A stretch of 19,838 bases of DNA from contig DATBJU010000045.1 in assembly GCA_036556265.1 (NCBI GenBank), positions 1 through 19,838 of the forward strand, read 5' to 3'. Under the pieces are notes generated by a model. That model saw only the letters and a program-made list of their open reading frames with translations. It was not told where the DNA came from and did no database searches. The stretch comes from JAUSIF01 sp036556265 (GTDB lineage: Bacteria; Pseudomonadota; Alphaproteobacteria; Rhizobiales; Xanthobacteraceae). This document shows positions 1 through 7,631 of the stretch, piece after piece; the first letter of the stretch is position 1, and each line of letters opens with the position of its first letter. The position numbers were made by a program, and so were the translations under genes.

Positions 1-1
1 C

Positions 2-958
2 GGATCTGCGGTGGCTGACGTCGCGGCCCTCGGGTCGATCCTGATCCCCGCGATGAAGAAGCGCGGCTACAAACCGGAGTTTGCAGCGGCCTGCACCTCG
101 TCGGCGGCGAGCCTCGCGATCATCATCCCGCCCTCGATCCCGATGATTCTGTATGCGGCGATGGCCGAGGTCTCGGTGGTGCAGATGTTCGTCGCCGGAA
201 TTATTCCCGGCGTGGTCGGCGGGCTCGGGCTGATGGCGCTCTGCTACTACTATGCACGAAAGTACAATTTTCCGGTCGAGCAGGCGTTTCAGTTCGGCCG
301 CTTATGGACGGCGCTGAAGGAGGCATTCTGGGCGCTGTTCCTGCCCGTGATCATTCTCGGCGGCATTTTCGGAGGCTTCGTTACCGCGACGGAGGGCGCT
401 GCAATCGCGGTGCTTGCCGCACTATTCATCGCCGCGCTGGTCTATCGCGACCTTACCTGGAGATCGGCGTATCAAGCTTGCGTCGACTCAGCCATCCAGA
501 CGGCTGTGGTCATGCTGCTTGTCGCCGCCTCGGCGCTGATCGGGGTCTATCTGACCGAGAGCCAGCTTCCGCAAAATCTCGCGCGCAATCTCGTCGCGCT
601 AACCACCAATCCCTACGCGATTCTGCTGATCCTGAACATTTTCTTCCTGATCATCGGCATGTTCCTGCATTCGGCGGCCGCAATCATACTGACCGTGCCG
701 ATCGTCATGCCGCTGATCAATCAAGTTGGCATCGACCCGGTGCATTTCGGGCTCGTGCTGACACTCAACCTTGCGATCGGTCAGCAGACGCCGCCGGTCG
801 CTTCAGTGCTGATCGCCGCCTGCTCGATTGCGAGGACCGACATCTGGGAGACCACGAAAGCTAATTTCGGTTTCATCAGCGTGCTGCTGCTGGTGCTGGT
901 CCTGTGCACGTACGTCCCCTGGTTCTCGCTCGTGCTCATCGAATACTTCTACAAGTGA
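2..958 (+). CDS. dctM: TRAP transporter large permease, DctM type (5' end missing)
   Basis: This is the large membrane subunit of a tripartite ATP-independent periplasmic (TRAP) transporter, which uses an ion gradient to import a carboxylate or related solute delivered by a periplasmic binding protein. The reading frame is open from base 2, so the gene starts outside the window. The 318 visible residues begin with the family-typical stretch GSAVADVAALGSILIPAMKK. Full DctM proteins are about 425 residues, so roughly the first quarter is missing. The rest is a chain of hydrophobic segments with the conserved PPS.PMI.YA segment, the TEG..A..V segment and the late NLAIGQQTPPV segment, as expected for DctM. 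The stop at 956-958 lies inside the last codons of the opposing dehydrogenase gene (10-bp tail-to-tail overlap). The substrate is unknown; the hydroxyacid dehydrogenase next door hints at a hydroxy or keto acid (inference). The small permease DctQ and binding protein DctP would be expected upstream. Confidence 0.93.
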   Translation, partial: GSAVADVAALGSILIPAMKKRGYKPEFAAACTSSAASLAIIIPPSIPMILYAAMAEVSVVQMFVAGIIPGVVGGLGLMALCYYYARKYNFPVEQAFQFGRLWTALKEAFWALFLPVIILGGIFGGFVTATEGAAIAVLAALFIAALVYRDLTWRSAYQACVDSAIQTAVVMLLVAASALIGVYLTESQLPQNLARNLVALTTNPYAILLILNIFFLIIGMFLHSAAAIILTVPIVMPLINQVGIDPVHFGLVLTLNLAIGQQTPPVASVLIAACSIARTDIWETTKANFGFISVLLLVLVLCTYVPWFSLVLIEYFYK

Positions 959-3945
959 TCGGCGAGCACGCGCGCGACGTGCAGCGCCGCGCGTCCCGAA
1001 CCGTGGGAAATCTGCTCACGACAAGACGTGCCGTCGGCGACGACGATCGTGTCGGGTGCCGCCTTGCGCACCGCCGGAAGCAATGAAAGCTCGCCCATCG
1101 CGAGCGATACGTCGATCGTGTCGGCGCCATAGCCGAAGCCGCCGGCCATGCCGCAGCAACTCGATTCGACGGTTTCCACCGCGAGGCCGGGCACGAGCCT
1201 GAGCACGCGTTCCACTGCGCTCATCGCGCCGAACGCCTTCTGGTGACAATGGCCGTGGACAAGCGCACGCGACGCCGTTGCCTTCAGTGAGAGCGCGAGG
1301 CGACCCGCGTCCGCTTCGCGGGCAAGGAACTCCTCGAACAGAAATACATGGTTTGCAAGCCGCCTGGCTGTGTCGGTCTTCAATAGCGCCGGGATCTCGT
1401 CGCGAAAGCCAAGGACGCAGCTCGGCTCGAGGCCGACCACTGCCGCACCGCGCTCGATGTAGGGCATAAGCGCGTCGACCGTGCGCTCCGCCTCCTCCCG
1501 CGCCTGTTTCACCGCGCCCACCGAGAGAAACGTGCGGCCGCAACAAAGCGGCCGCTCCCCTTTCGCGGCTTTCGCGAAATGCACGCGGTAGCCGCCGGCT
1601 TCCAGTACGGCGTGTGCGGCGTCGATATTCTCCCGCTCGAAGTATCGATTGAAAGTGTCGGCGAAGAGGACGACCTCTCTTCCGCCCTCATGCGCGGGCT
1701 TGACCCGCGCATCCAGACTATCGTTCGCGGCGGTCGCCGCCCTGGATGGCCGGGTCAAGCCCGGCCATGAGGAAGAGGGTGGATCACGGAAGGGGTCCGT
1801 CCGCCACTTCGGCAATTTCCGTTGCGCGCTGAATCCTACAGTGACCTCGGACAGCTTCGCCACGCCCGGGACCGCGTCGCGGAGGTTGAGCAACCACGAG
1901 AGCGTAGACGCATAGGGCGCATAACGCGGCAGCCAACCGACAAGCCGGTCATGCAGCGAGAGACCGTGCCTCGCGGCGCGCGCCGCCTGCACCTCGATCT
2001 TCATGCGCGCCATGTCGACGCCCGTCGGGCACTCGCGGCGGCAGCCCTTGCACGAGACGCAGAGTTTCAGCGTCTCCGCCATCTCGTCGGAAGTGAAGGC
2101 GTCCGGGCCGAGCTGGCCGGAGATCGCAAGCCGCAGCGTATTGGCGCGTCCGCGCGTCACATCGCGCTCGTCGTGCGTGACGCGCCAGCTTGGACACATG
2201 ACGCCGCCGGTGTGCTTGAGGCACGCGCCGTTGTTGTTGCACATCTCGACGGCGCCCTGAAAACCGCCGCCGGCTCCGGCGTATGCGGACCAGTCGAGCG
2301 CTGCCCGCATCTCGGCGACGCGATAGCCGGGCGCGTAGCGAAACTTTTCGCGGTCGTCGAACTTCGGCGCACGCACGATCTTGCCAGGATTGAAGAGCCC
2401 GTTCGGGTCGAAATCGTCCTTCACTTCCTCGAAGGCGCGCACGAGGCGCGAACCAAACATTCTCTCGTGGAACTCTGAGCGCAGGATCCCATCGCCGTGC
2501 TCGCCGGAGTGCGAGCCCTTGTACTCACGCACCATTGCGAAGGCTTCCTCGGCGATGGCGCGCATCGACTTGACGTCCTTCTCCTGCCGCAGGTTCAGGA
2601 CCGGCCGCACGTGCAGGCAGCCGACGGAGGCGTGCGCGTACCACGTGCCGCGCGTGCCGTACTTTTCGAAGATCGCAGTGAGCCGCGCCGTGTAGTCCGC
2701 GAGGTGCTCCAAAGGCACGGCGCAGTCTTCAACGAAGGAGACGGGTTTGCCCTGCTCCTTCATGGACATCATCACGTTGAGGCCGGAAGCGCGGAGATCG
2801 GCGATCGCCGTCTGTAGCGCGGGCTCGACCACGTCGACGACACCGCCCCATTTTGCCCCGCCCTTGTCCCAGCCGAATCCAAGATCCCCCATCAGCTCGT
2901 GCAGGCGCCTCAGCCGGCGCAGATTCTCCTCCTCATCGTCCTCGCCGAATTCGACGAGGAGGATCGCGTCGGGCTCGCCGCGCACGAACTGCTCGAGCGT
3001 CGGGCGAAACATCGCGATATCGCGGGCGAGCGAGATCATAGTGCGGTCGACGAGTTCGACTGCGATCGGCGCGAGCTTCACGAGGTGCTGCGCCGAATTC
3101 ATCGCTTCGTGGAAGCTACCGAAGTGGCAGGCGCCGACGGCACGGCGGCCGAGCAGCGGCCAGAGCTTCAGCTCGACTCTCGTCGTGAAGGCGAGCGTCC
3201 CCTCGGATCCGACGAGAATGTGTGCGAGATTGAGGTCGTTCCGTCCCGGCAGCAGCGCGTCGAGATTGTAGCCGCCGACACGGCGCTGCACCTTGGGGAA
3301 GCGCCCCTCGACCTCGCTCGCCTCGCGCGCGCCGAGCGTGAGCAGATTGCGCGCGAGCAGCTTCAGCGGAGAGGCGTCGGGAATGTCGGAAAGGTCGGAG
3401 TTTGCAGGGCCGAAGTGGACGCCCGCCCCGTTCGCGAGCACGGCGTCGATCGACAGGACGTTGTCGCGCATCGTGCCGTAACGAAGCGAGCGGCCGCCGC
3501 AGGAATTATTCCCCGCCATGCCGCCGATCGTCGCGCGCGATGACGTCGACACATCCACGGGAAACCAGATCCCGTGCGGCTTGAGTTGCCGGTTCAACTC
3601 ATCGAGCACAATGCCTGGCTCGACCACGCAGCGCTTGCCGGCGACGTCAAGCTCGAGCAGGCGCGTCAGATGTTTCGAACAGTCGACGACCAAGGACTCG
3701 TTCACGGTCTGTCCGCACTGCGAGGTGCCGCCGCCGCGCGCGAGCACGCTTGCGCCTTCCTCTTCGGCGATCGCGATCGCGCGTTCGGCATCGCCAATCG
3801 TGCGCGGGACGACGACGCCGACGGGCATCATCTGATAGTGGGAGGCGTCCGTCGCGTAGCGCCCACGGCTGAAGCCGTCGAACAGCACATCGCCCGAGAC
3901 CTCGCGCCGCAGCCGCCGCTCCAGCCCCGGCATCAGTTTGGCCAT
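949..3945 (-). CDS. FAD- and Fe-S-binding hydroxyacid dehydrogenase (YdiJ / D-2-hydroxyglutarate dehydrogenase-like)
   Basis: A 998-residue fusion of a FAD-linked oxidase with a glycolate-oxidase-type iron-sulfur subunit, similar in length and layout to E. coli YdiJ (about 1018 aa). It probably oxidises a D-2-hydroxy acid to the 2-oxo acid and passes electrons to the respiratory chain. The FAD PCMH domain spans about 40-220 (RGGGTS at 70-75, GGMAGNNSCGGRSLRYGT at 141-158). The FAD-oxidase C-terminal domain spans about 250-525 (SGEHGDG at 480-486, FNPGK at 518-522). Next come cysteines 569, 575 and 584, then CVSCKGCRRECP (C629, C632, C635, C639) for Fe-S clusters. Two CCG-type domains follow, with CCG at 801, HGHCHQ at 897-902 and CCG at 930. 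The start at 3945 has a strong GGAGGAA ribosome site five bases upstream (3951-3957). Residues about 722-756, between the Fe-S and CCG domains, are encoded by a palindromic repeat and look foreign to the family. D-lactate or glycolate are alternative substrates. Confidence 0.92.
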   Translation of the reverse strand: MAKLMPGLERRLRREVSGDVLFDGFSRGRYATDASHYQMMPVGVVVPRTIGDAERAIAIAEEEGASVLARGGGTSQCGQTVNESLVVDCSKHLTRLLELDVAGKRCVVEPGIVLDELNRQLKPHGIWFPVDVSTSSRATIGGMAGNNSCGGRSLRYGTMRDNVLSIDAVLANGAGVHFGPANSDLSDIPDASPLKLLARNLLTLGAREASEVEGRFPKVQRRVGGYNLDALLPGRNDLNLAHILVGSEGTLAFTTRVELKLWPLLGRRAVGACHFGSFHEAMNSAQHLVKLAPIAVELVDRTMISLARDIAMFRPTLEQFVRGEPDAILLVEFGEDDEEENLRRLRRLHELMGDLGFGWDKGGAKWGGVVDVVEPALQTAIADLRASGLNVMMSMKEQGKPVSFVEDCAVPLEHLADYTARLTAIFEKYGTRGTWYAHASVGCLHVRPVLNLRQEKDVKSMRAIAEEAFAMVREYKGSHSGEHGDGILRSEFHERMFGSRLVRAFEEVKDDFDPNGLFNPGKIVRAPKFDDREKFRYAPGYRVAEMRAALDWSAYAGAGGGFQGAVEMCNNNGACLKHTGGVMCPSWRVTHDERDVTRGRANTLRLAISGQLGPDAFTSDEMAETLKLCVSCKGCRRECPTGVDMARMKIEVQAARAARHGLSLHDRLVGWLPRYAPYASTLSWLLNLRDAVPGVAKLSEVTVGFSAQRKLPKWRTDPFRDPPSSSWPGLTRPSRAATAANDSLDARVKPAHEGGREVVLFADTFNRYFERENIDAAHAVLEAGGYRVHFAKAAKGERPLCCGRTFLSVGAVKQAREEAERTVDALMPYIERGAAVVGLEPSCVLGFRDEIPALLKTDTARRLANHVFLFEEFLAREADAGRLALSLKATASRALVHGHCHQKAFGAMSAVERVLRLVPGLAVETVESSCCGMAGGFGYGADTIDVSLAMGELSLLPAVRKAAPDTIVVADGTSCREQISHGSGRAALHVARVLADHL
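1686..1772. repeat. 87-bp palindromic repeat element inserted in frame in the dehydrogenase gene
   Basis: The two 31-base arms, 1686-1716 and 1742-1772, are inverted copies matching at 27 of 31 positions. Each arm is also a hairpin by itself: 1690-1712 has a 9-bp stem with loop CTTGA, and 1746-1768 has a 9-bp stem with loop TCAAG. The middle holds a third hairpin at 1727-1740 (GCGGCG GT CGCCGC). The four arm mismatches are compensated: each arm keeps its own hairpin perfect although the arms differ from each other, which suggests selection on the small hairpins. The length is 29 codons, so the host reading frame is kept; on the minus strand it encodes WPGLTRPS and DARVKPAHE. From general knowledge, such peptide strings recur in Rhizobiales protein annotations because of a dispersed palindromic element. 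The true ends of the element may extend a few bases beyond the arms. Confidence 0.85.
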
Positions 3946-4100
3946 TGCGTTTCCTCCGCGCGGTGTGGCAGCGACATTTTGGCCGGCACGGATCGGGCGC
4001 GGCGCTTGACCGGAACTCGGGTATAATTCACAGGACGCTTATATATCGGATCGTGGCCTTCGACGCGCGTGGCGCCGCCGAAGCCCTGGGAGAAAAATCG
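3946..4100. promoter_or_regulatory. Divergent intergenic region between dehydrogenase and aminotransferase genes
   Basis: These 155 bases separate two divergent genes and must hold the promoters of at least one of them. The only AT-rich patch in the neighbourhood lies here: TATAAT at 4022-4027 followed by TATATAT at 4040-4046. A TTGACC at 4006-4011 is only ten bases from TATAAT, too close for a standard sigma-70 pair, so no exact promoter is claimed. Upstream of the minus-strand start the ribosome site GGAGGAA (complement of 3951-3957) is clear. On the plus side GGGAGAAAAA precedes the ATG at 4101. Confidence 0.35.
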
Positions 4101-5309
4101 ATGGCTTCGAATCGCGCGCGCATGCCTGGCCGGCATTTTCTGCAGATTCCGGGGCCAACGCCGTTGCCTGACCGGATCCTGCGGGCAATGGACATGCCGA
4201 TCATCGACCATCGCGGGCCGGAGTTCGCGCGCCTCACCCGCCGTGTGCTCGACGGCATCAAGACGATCTTCAAGACGAGAAATCCGGTGATCATCTACCC
4301 GTCGTCGGGCACGGGCGCCTGGGAAGCGGCGCTCGTCAACACGCTCTCACCGGGCGACAGCGTGCTCATGTACGAGACCGGCCAGTTCGGCACCCTGTGG
4401 AAGAACATGGCGATCAAGCTCGGGCTCAGCCCGATCTTCATCGAATCCGACTGGCGCGTGGGTGCCGACCCGAAGGCGATCGAGGCGAAACTGCGCGAGG
4501 ACAAGGGGCGCAAGATCAAGGCGGTCGCCGTCCTGCACAACGAAACGTCGACCGGTTGCGTCTCGCACCCGGCCGAAATCCGCAAGGCGATCGACGCCGC
4601 CGGGCATCCGGCGCTGCTTCTGGTCGACACGATTTCCTCGCTCGCGTCGACGGACTACCGCCACGACGAGTGGGGCGTCGACGTCACGGTGGGTGGTGCA
4701 CAGAAAGGGCTGATGCTGCCCCCCGGCATGTCGTTCAATGCAGTAAGCGACAAGGCGCTCGCGGAGGCCAAGAGCGCGAAGCTGCCGAAATCGTTCTGGT
4801 CGTGGGAGGACATGATCGCGACCAACAAGAACGACTATTTTCCTTACACGCCTGCGACCAACATCCTGTACGGGCTCGCCGAGTCGATCGACATGCTGCA
4901 TGAGGAAGGTCTCGATAATGTGTTCGCGCGGCATGACCGGCTCGCGGAGGCGACGCGACGTGCGGTACGTGCGTGGGGGCTGGAAATTCTGTGCCGCGAA
5001 CCGCGCCAGTACTCCTCCACGATCACTGCGGTACTGATGCCGGAGGGCCACAATGCCGACCGCTTCCGCGAGGTCGCGCTCGATCAGTTCAACATCTCCT
5101 ATGGCATGGGGCTTGGTAGAATTGCCGGGAAAGTGTTTCGCATCGGTCACCTCGGTGACATCAATGACGCGACCATGATCGGCGCGCTTGCGGCGACCGA
5201 AATGGCCCTCGCCCTCGCCAGAGTCCCACACAAGAAGGGCGGCGTGCAGGCGGCAATGGACTATCTGGTGACGGAAGCGGCAAAGCCGGCGCGAGCCGCG
5301 GCGGAGTAG
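4101..5309 (+). CDS. Serine-glyoxylate type aminotransferase (class V, PLP-dependent)
   Basis: A 402-residue pyridoxal-phosphate enzyme of the alanine/serine-glyoxylate aminotransferase family (class V fold). It is expected to transfer an amino group from serine, alanine or a related donor to glyoxylate or another 2-oxo acid in the cytoplasm. Visible marks are the N-terminal PGPTPLP at 18-23, SSGTGAWEA near 68-76 for cofactor phosphate contact, LLLVDTISS with Asp176, the Schiff-base lysine K202 in GGAQKGLMLPPG, and RIGHLGD at 347-353 with the substrate-carboxylate arginine. The start at 4101 is chosen because family homology begins there and GGGAG lies upstream; the frame stays open back to 3945 but that part overlaps the divergent gene and does not resemble the family. 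The next gene starts 3 bases after the stop, so the two are likely cotranscribed. Exact amino donor and acceptor cannot be told from sequence. Confidence 0.92.
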   Translation: MASNRARMPGRHFLQIPGPTPLPDRILRAMDMPIIDHRGPEFARLTRRVLDGIKTIFKTRNPVIIYPSSGTGAWEAALVNTLSPGDSVLMYETGQFGTLWKNMAIKLGLSPIFIESDWRVGADPKAIEAKLREDKGRKIKAVAVLHNETSTGCVSHPAEIRKAIDAAGHPALLLVDTISSLASTDYRHDEWGVDVTVGGAQKGLMLPPGMSFNAVSDKALAEAKSAKLPKSFWSWEDMIATNKNDYFPYTPATNILYGLAESIDMLHEEGLDNVFARHDRLAEATRRAVRAWGLEILCREPRQYSSTITAVLMPEGHNADRFREVALDQFNISYGMGLGRIAGKVFRIGHLGDINDATMIGALAATEMALALARVPHKKGGVQAAMDYLVTEAAKPARAAAE

Positions 5310-5312
5310 CAC

Positions 5313-5915
5313 GTGACGGACCGGCGCGTCGTTGCACCGGCGGCTGAGCGCAACAAGGAGCCGATTCTCGAAGTTCTAAGGCGCTGGCTTCCGGCGCGCG
5401 GCACCGTGCTGGAAATCGCGAGCGGAACCGGTCAGCACGTCGCGCACTTCGCCAAAGCGCTGCCTTCGCTCTCCTGGCAGCCGACCGAAATGGATCTCGA
5501 CCGGCACGAGTCGATCATCGCCTGGATCGACGCCGAGCAGCTGAGCAACGTGCGGCCGCCTCTCGCGCTCGACGTGGGCCATCACCCGTGGCCGGTCGAG
5601 CGAGCCGATGCGGTCATATGCTTCAACATGATTCATATCGCGCCTTGGCAGGCGACGCTTGATCTGATGGCCGGCTCAGGGCGCCTGCTGGGCAAGGACG
5701 GAGTTCTGTTTCTTTATGGTCCGTACCGCAGGTTCGGCGCTGACACTGCACCGAGCAATACCGCTTTCGATGCGGATCTGCGCGCTCGCGATCCGGCGTG
5801 GGGCGTGCGTGACATGGAGGCCGTGATCGAAGTCGCGGCGAAGAACGGCTTTGTCTTCGCAGAAGCCGTGCCCATGCCCGCGAACAACTTTTCAGTGGTG
5901 TTCAAGAAGACGTAA
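5313..5915 (+). CDS. DUF938 family SAM-dependent methyltransferase-like protein
   Basis: A 200-residue protein of the DUF938 family, a class I SAM-methyltransferase fold of unknown substrate. The glycine-rich motif I is seen in VLEIASGTGQHVAHF (residues 32-46), followed by the acidic segment PTEMD near residue 60 and FNMIHIAPW, the expected post-motif-II helix. The early AAERNKEPIL is typical of this family. It begins with GTG, three bases after the aminotransferase stop, which suggests translational coupling or at least one transcript. The biochemical role is not known for the family. The gene ends 23 bases before the convergent tadD stop, and that gap holds only a weak GCCG/CGGC hairpin without a T-run, so no terminator is called. 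Confidence 0.88.
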   Translation: MTDRRVVAPAAERNKEPILEVLRRWLPARGTVLEIASGTGQHVAHFAKALPSLSWQPTEMDLDRHESIIAWIDAEQLSNVRPPLALDVGHHPWPVERADAVICFNMIHIAPWQATLDLMAGSGRLLGKDGVLFLYGPYRRFGADTAPSNTAFDADLRARDPAWGVRDMEAVIEVAAKNGFVFAEAVPMPANNFSVVFKKT

Positions 5916-5938
5916 GCGAAGCGTGCCGACGGTTGCGG

Positions 5939-6478
5939 CTAGGGCGACTTGACGCCCTTCTTGCCGCTCGCAATCTCGTTCAGCAAATCGATGTTGTTCT
6001 GAATGTACTTGCTGTCGGGGTCCTTGGCCTGTGCCGCGGCGAGCTTCTTGCGCGCGAGCTTGTAGTCGCCGCGCAGCATGTAGGAGAAGCCCTGGTTGTT
6101 CAGGACTTCGGGAGTCGGGCCGAGCAGATTGATTGCCTGCTCGTAAGCGCGGTCGGCAAGGTCGAAACGGCGCAGACGGTCGTACGATGCCGCGAGACCG
6201 ACCCAGGCTTCCGCCGAGCGCGGCTGCGCTTCGACTGCCTTGCGGAAATGCTTCTCCGCGAGTCCGTAATTCTGCTCTTTGTAGTGTCGCTTGCCGAGGC
6301 CGAGATCGTCCTTCGGGTCGTTGCCGAGGACTTCCGCACCGCTGTTCGAATTCAATTCGGCCGCCGCGTTCGCGCCGTCACCGAGCGCGCCCGTGGCGTC
6401 GTTCGGCACGCTTCCGCAGCTCGCGAGCCAACCGGCGCAAGCGACCAACAGGACCAGCCGCGCCACTGCAAGACGCAT
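5939..6478 (-). CDS. tadD: TadD-like TPR lipoprotein of the Tad pilus system
   Basis: A 179-residue lipoprotein with tetratricopeptide repeats. The N-terminus is a lipoprotein signal with lipobox LASC and Cys21 as the predicted lipidation site. A low-complexity spacer (about 25-55) leads to TPR-like helices from about 58 to 170 (GLAEKHFRKAVEAQP, WVGLAASYDRLRRFDLADRAYEQAI, LNNQGFSYMLRGDYKLARKKL). In Tad systems TadD is thought to act as a pilotin or assembly factor for the secretin. Position downstream of tadC on the same strand supports this. It is separated from tadC by 178 bp, so it may have its own promoter. GGGAG stands about nine bases before the ATG at 6478. Any other TPR lipoprotein would look similar, so the name relies on context. 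Confidence 0.85.
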   Translation of the reverse strand: MRLAVARLVLLVACAGWLASCGSVPNDATGALGDGANAAAELNSNSGAEVLGNDPKDDLGLGKRHYKEQNYGLAEKHFRKAVEAQPRSAEAWVGLAASYDRLRRFDLADRAYEQAINLLGPTPEVLNNQGFSYMLRGDYKLARKKLAAAQAKDPDSKYIQNNIDLLNEIASGKKGVKSP

Positions 6479-6656
6479 CGGCAGACTCCCGGCGGCGAAG
6501 AAGCCTGCGCGCCCCTTGCGGACGAGCCCCCTTCGTCGCGGATATTCCCGACAACCCCGTCCGGGAACCTAGTGGCCGATGGTTAATAAATTCTCGCCGG
6601 CAACGACAAGAGAGTCCGGCAAGTCCATAGAATCAATGGGTTGGCTAGGAATAGAC
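6479..6656 (-). promoter_or_regulatory. Intergenic gap before tadD with four GANTC sites
   Basis: 178 bases without a gene, less GC-rich than the neighbours around 6580-6660. Four GANTC motifs occur in or at the edge of it: 6484-6488, 6612-6616, 6630-6634 and 6654-6658 (the last overlaps the tadC stop). GANTC is the methylation site of the cell-cycle methyltransferase CcrM in Alphaproteobacteria. An AT-rich patch TTAATAAATT lies at 6582-6591, but no well-spaced promoter pair was found. The region could give tadD its own transcription start. Confidence 0.35.
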
Positions 6657-7628
6657 TCAGAAGCCGCCGAGTTTGAACCGCACGAACGCCGGCAGCATGA
6701 TGACGACGACAAGCACCGGAAAGACGCAGAGCACGAGCGGCACCGAAAGCTTCGCCGGCAGGCTGTAGGCCTTCTCCTCGGCGCGCGACAGCCGCTTGTG
6801 GCGCATGTCGTCACTATAGACGCGAAGCGCGTCGGTCATGCTGGAGCCAAGCTCCTCGGACTGCTGCAAGAGGGTGGCGAAGGATCGCGCTTCTTCCAGT
6901 CCAAGCCGATCGCCCAAATGCTCGAGCGCCTCGCTGAGCGAACGGCCCGCGCGCATTTCAAGGGTCGCCATATGGATGTTCGCGCCGAGCGATGGGTAAG
7001 AGTCCGCGATCTCGCGGCCGACCCGGTCGAGCGCCGCCTCCATGCTGAGGCCGGCATCGGCGCAGACGACAAGCAAGTCCATGAAGTCGGGGAAGCCGGC
7101 GCGGTGCTCGGTCTGACGCGAGGCGATGCGCCGGCCGAGATAGAAGCCCGGGCCGAAATAGCCGGCGAGCCCGCAGAGGCCGACGATCGGCCAGAACATT
7201 ACCTTGGTTCCGGGACTGACGATCGGCGTCAGGAAGAACGCACCCACACCGAGGCCGACCGCGAGCACGGTGCGGGCGATGAAATAGAAGGCGGGCGCGC
7301 GCGGATCTAGGTAGCCGGCCTGCACCAGCTGCCGGCGCAGCATCCGCATGTGCTTTTCGTTCGAGTCCGAATAGTTCTTGGTCGTGTAGTCGATCAGCCG
7401 CTGCGCGGCCTTGACGCTCGCGTAGCGCAGCGAGCGCCGATCCTCGGTCGCCCGGCGCGGACCGTTCGTCGAGATGTCGGCAGCGCGGCGCTTCACCGAG
7501 CCGCGTAGGCGGATGGTCGCCATCACGCTGAAGGCGAGCATCGATGCCGCGAGGAACACAAAACCGCCGACCACCAGGCCGGGGTTGGCGTCCATGATCC
7601 GGAACAGCGGTTCGAGCAATGCGTCCAT
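6657..7628 (-). CDS. tadC: TadC inner-membrane platform protein (type II secretion F domain)
   Basis: A 323-residue integral membrane protein of the GspF/PilC superfamily. With TadB it forms the inner-membrane platform that the CpaF ATPase acts on during Flp pilus assembly. A first membrane segment lies at about 18-38, two more at about 115-160 (ARTVLAVGLGVGAFFL and MFWPIVGLCGLAGYFG), the cytoplasmic T2SSF helical domain at about 175-290 (PDFMDLLVVCADAGLSMEAAL, RAGRSLSEALEHLGDRLGLEEARSF), and a last segment at about 293-315. The start at 7628 is three bases after the tadB stop, so the two genes are tightly coupled. TadC versus TadB is assigned by gene order and by the LVVCADAGLSMEAAL type of F domain. 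Confidence 0.93.
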   Translation of the reverse strand: MDALLEPLFRIMDANPGLVVGGFVFLAASMLAFSVMATIRLRGSVKRRAADISTNGPRRATEDRRSLRYASVKAAQRLIDYTTKNYSDSNEKHMRMLRRQLVQAGYLDPRAPAFYFIARTVLAVGLGVGAFFLTPIVSPGTKVMFWPIVGLCGLAGYFGPGFYLGRRIASRQTEHRAGFPDFMDLLVVCADAGLSMEAALDRVGREIADSYPSLGANIHMATLEMRAGRSLSEALEHLGDRLGLEEARSFATLLQQSEELGSSMTDALRVYSDDMRHKRLSRAEEKAYSLPAKLSVPLVLCVFPVLVVVIMLPAFVRFKLGGF

Positions 7629-7631
7629 CGC

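Noticed and set aside
1822..2478. Plus-strand open frame of 218 codons opposite the dehydrogenase
   Set aside because: It lies antisense to the cysteine-rich Fe-S region of the dehydrogenase, whose motifs are complete; the translation has no recognisable domain.
4006..4027. TTGACC and TATAAT as a sigma-70 promoter
   Set aside because: The spacer is only ten bases, far from the usual 16-18. The pair was not called, though the AT-rich patch may still be part of a promoter.
3945..4100. Longer N-terminus of the aminotransferase from 3945
   Set aside because: The extra 52 residues do not resemble the family and would overlap the start codon of the divergent gene. A ribosome site and family homology support 4101.
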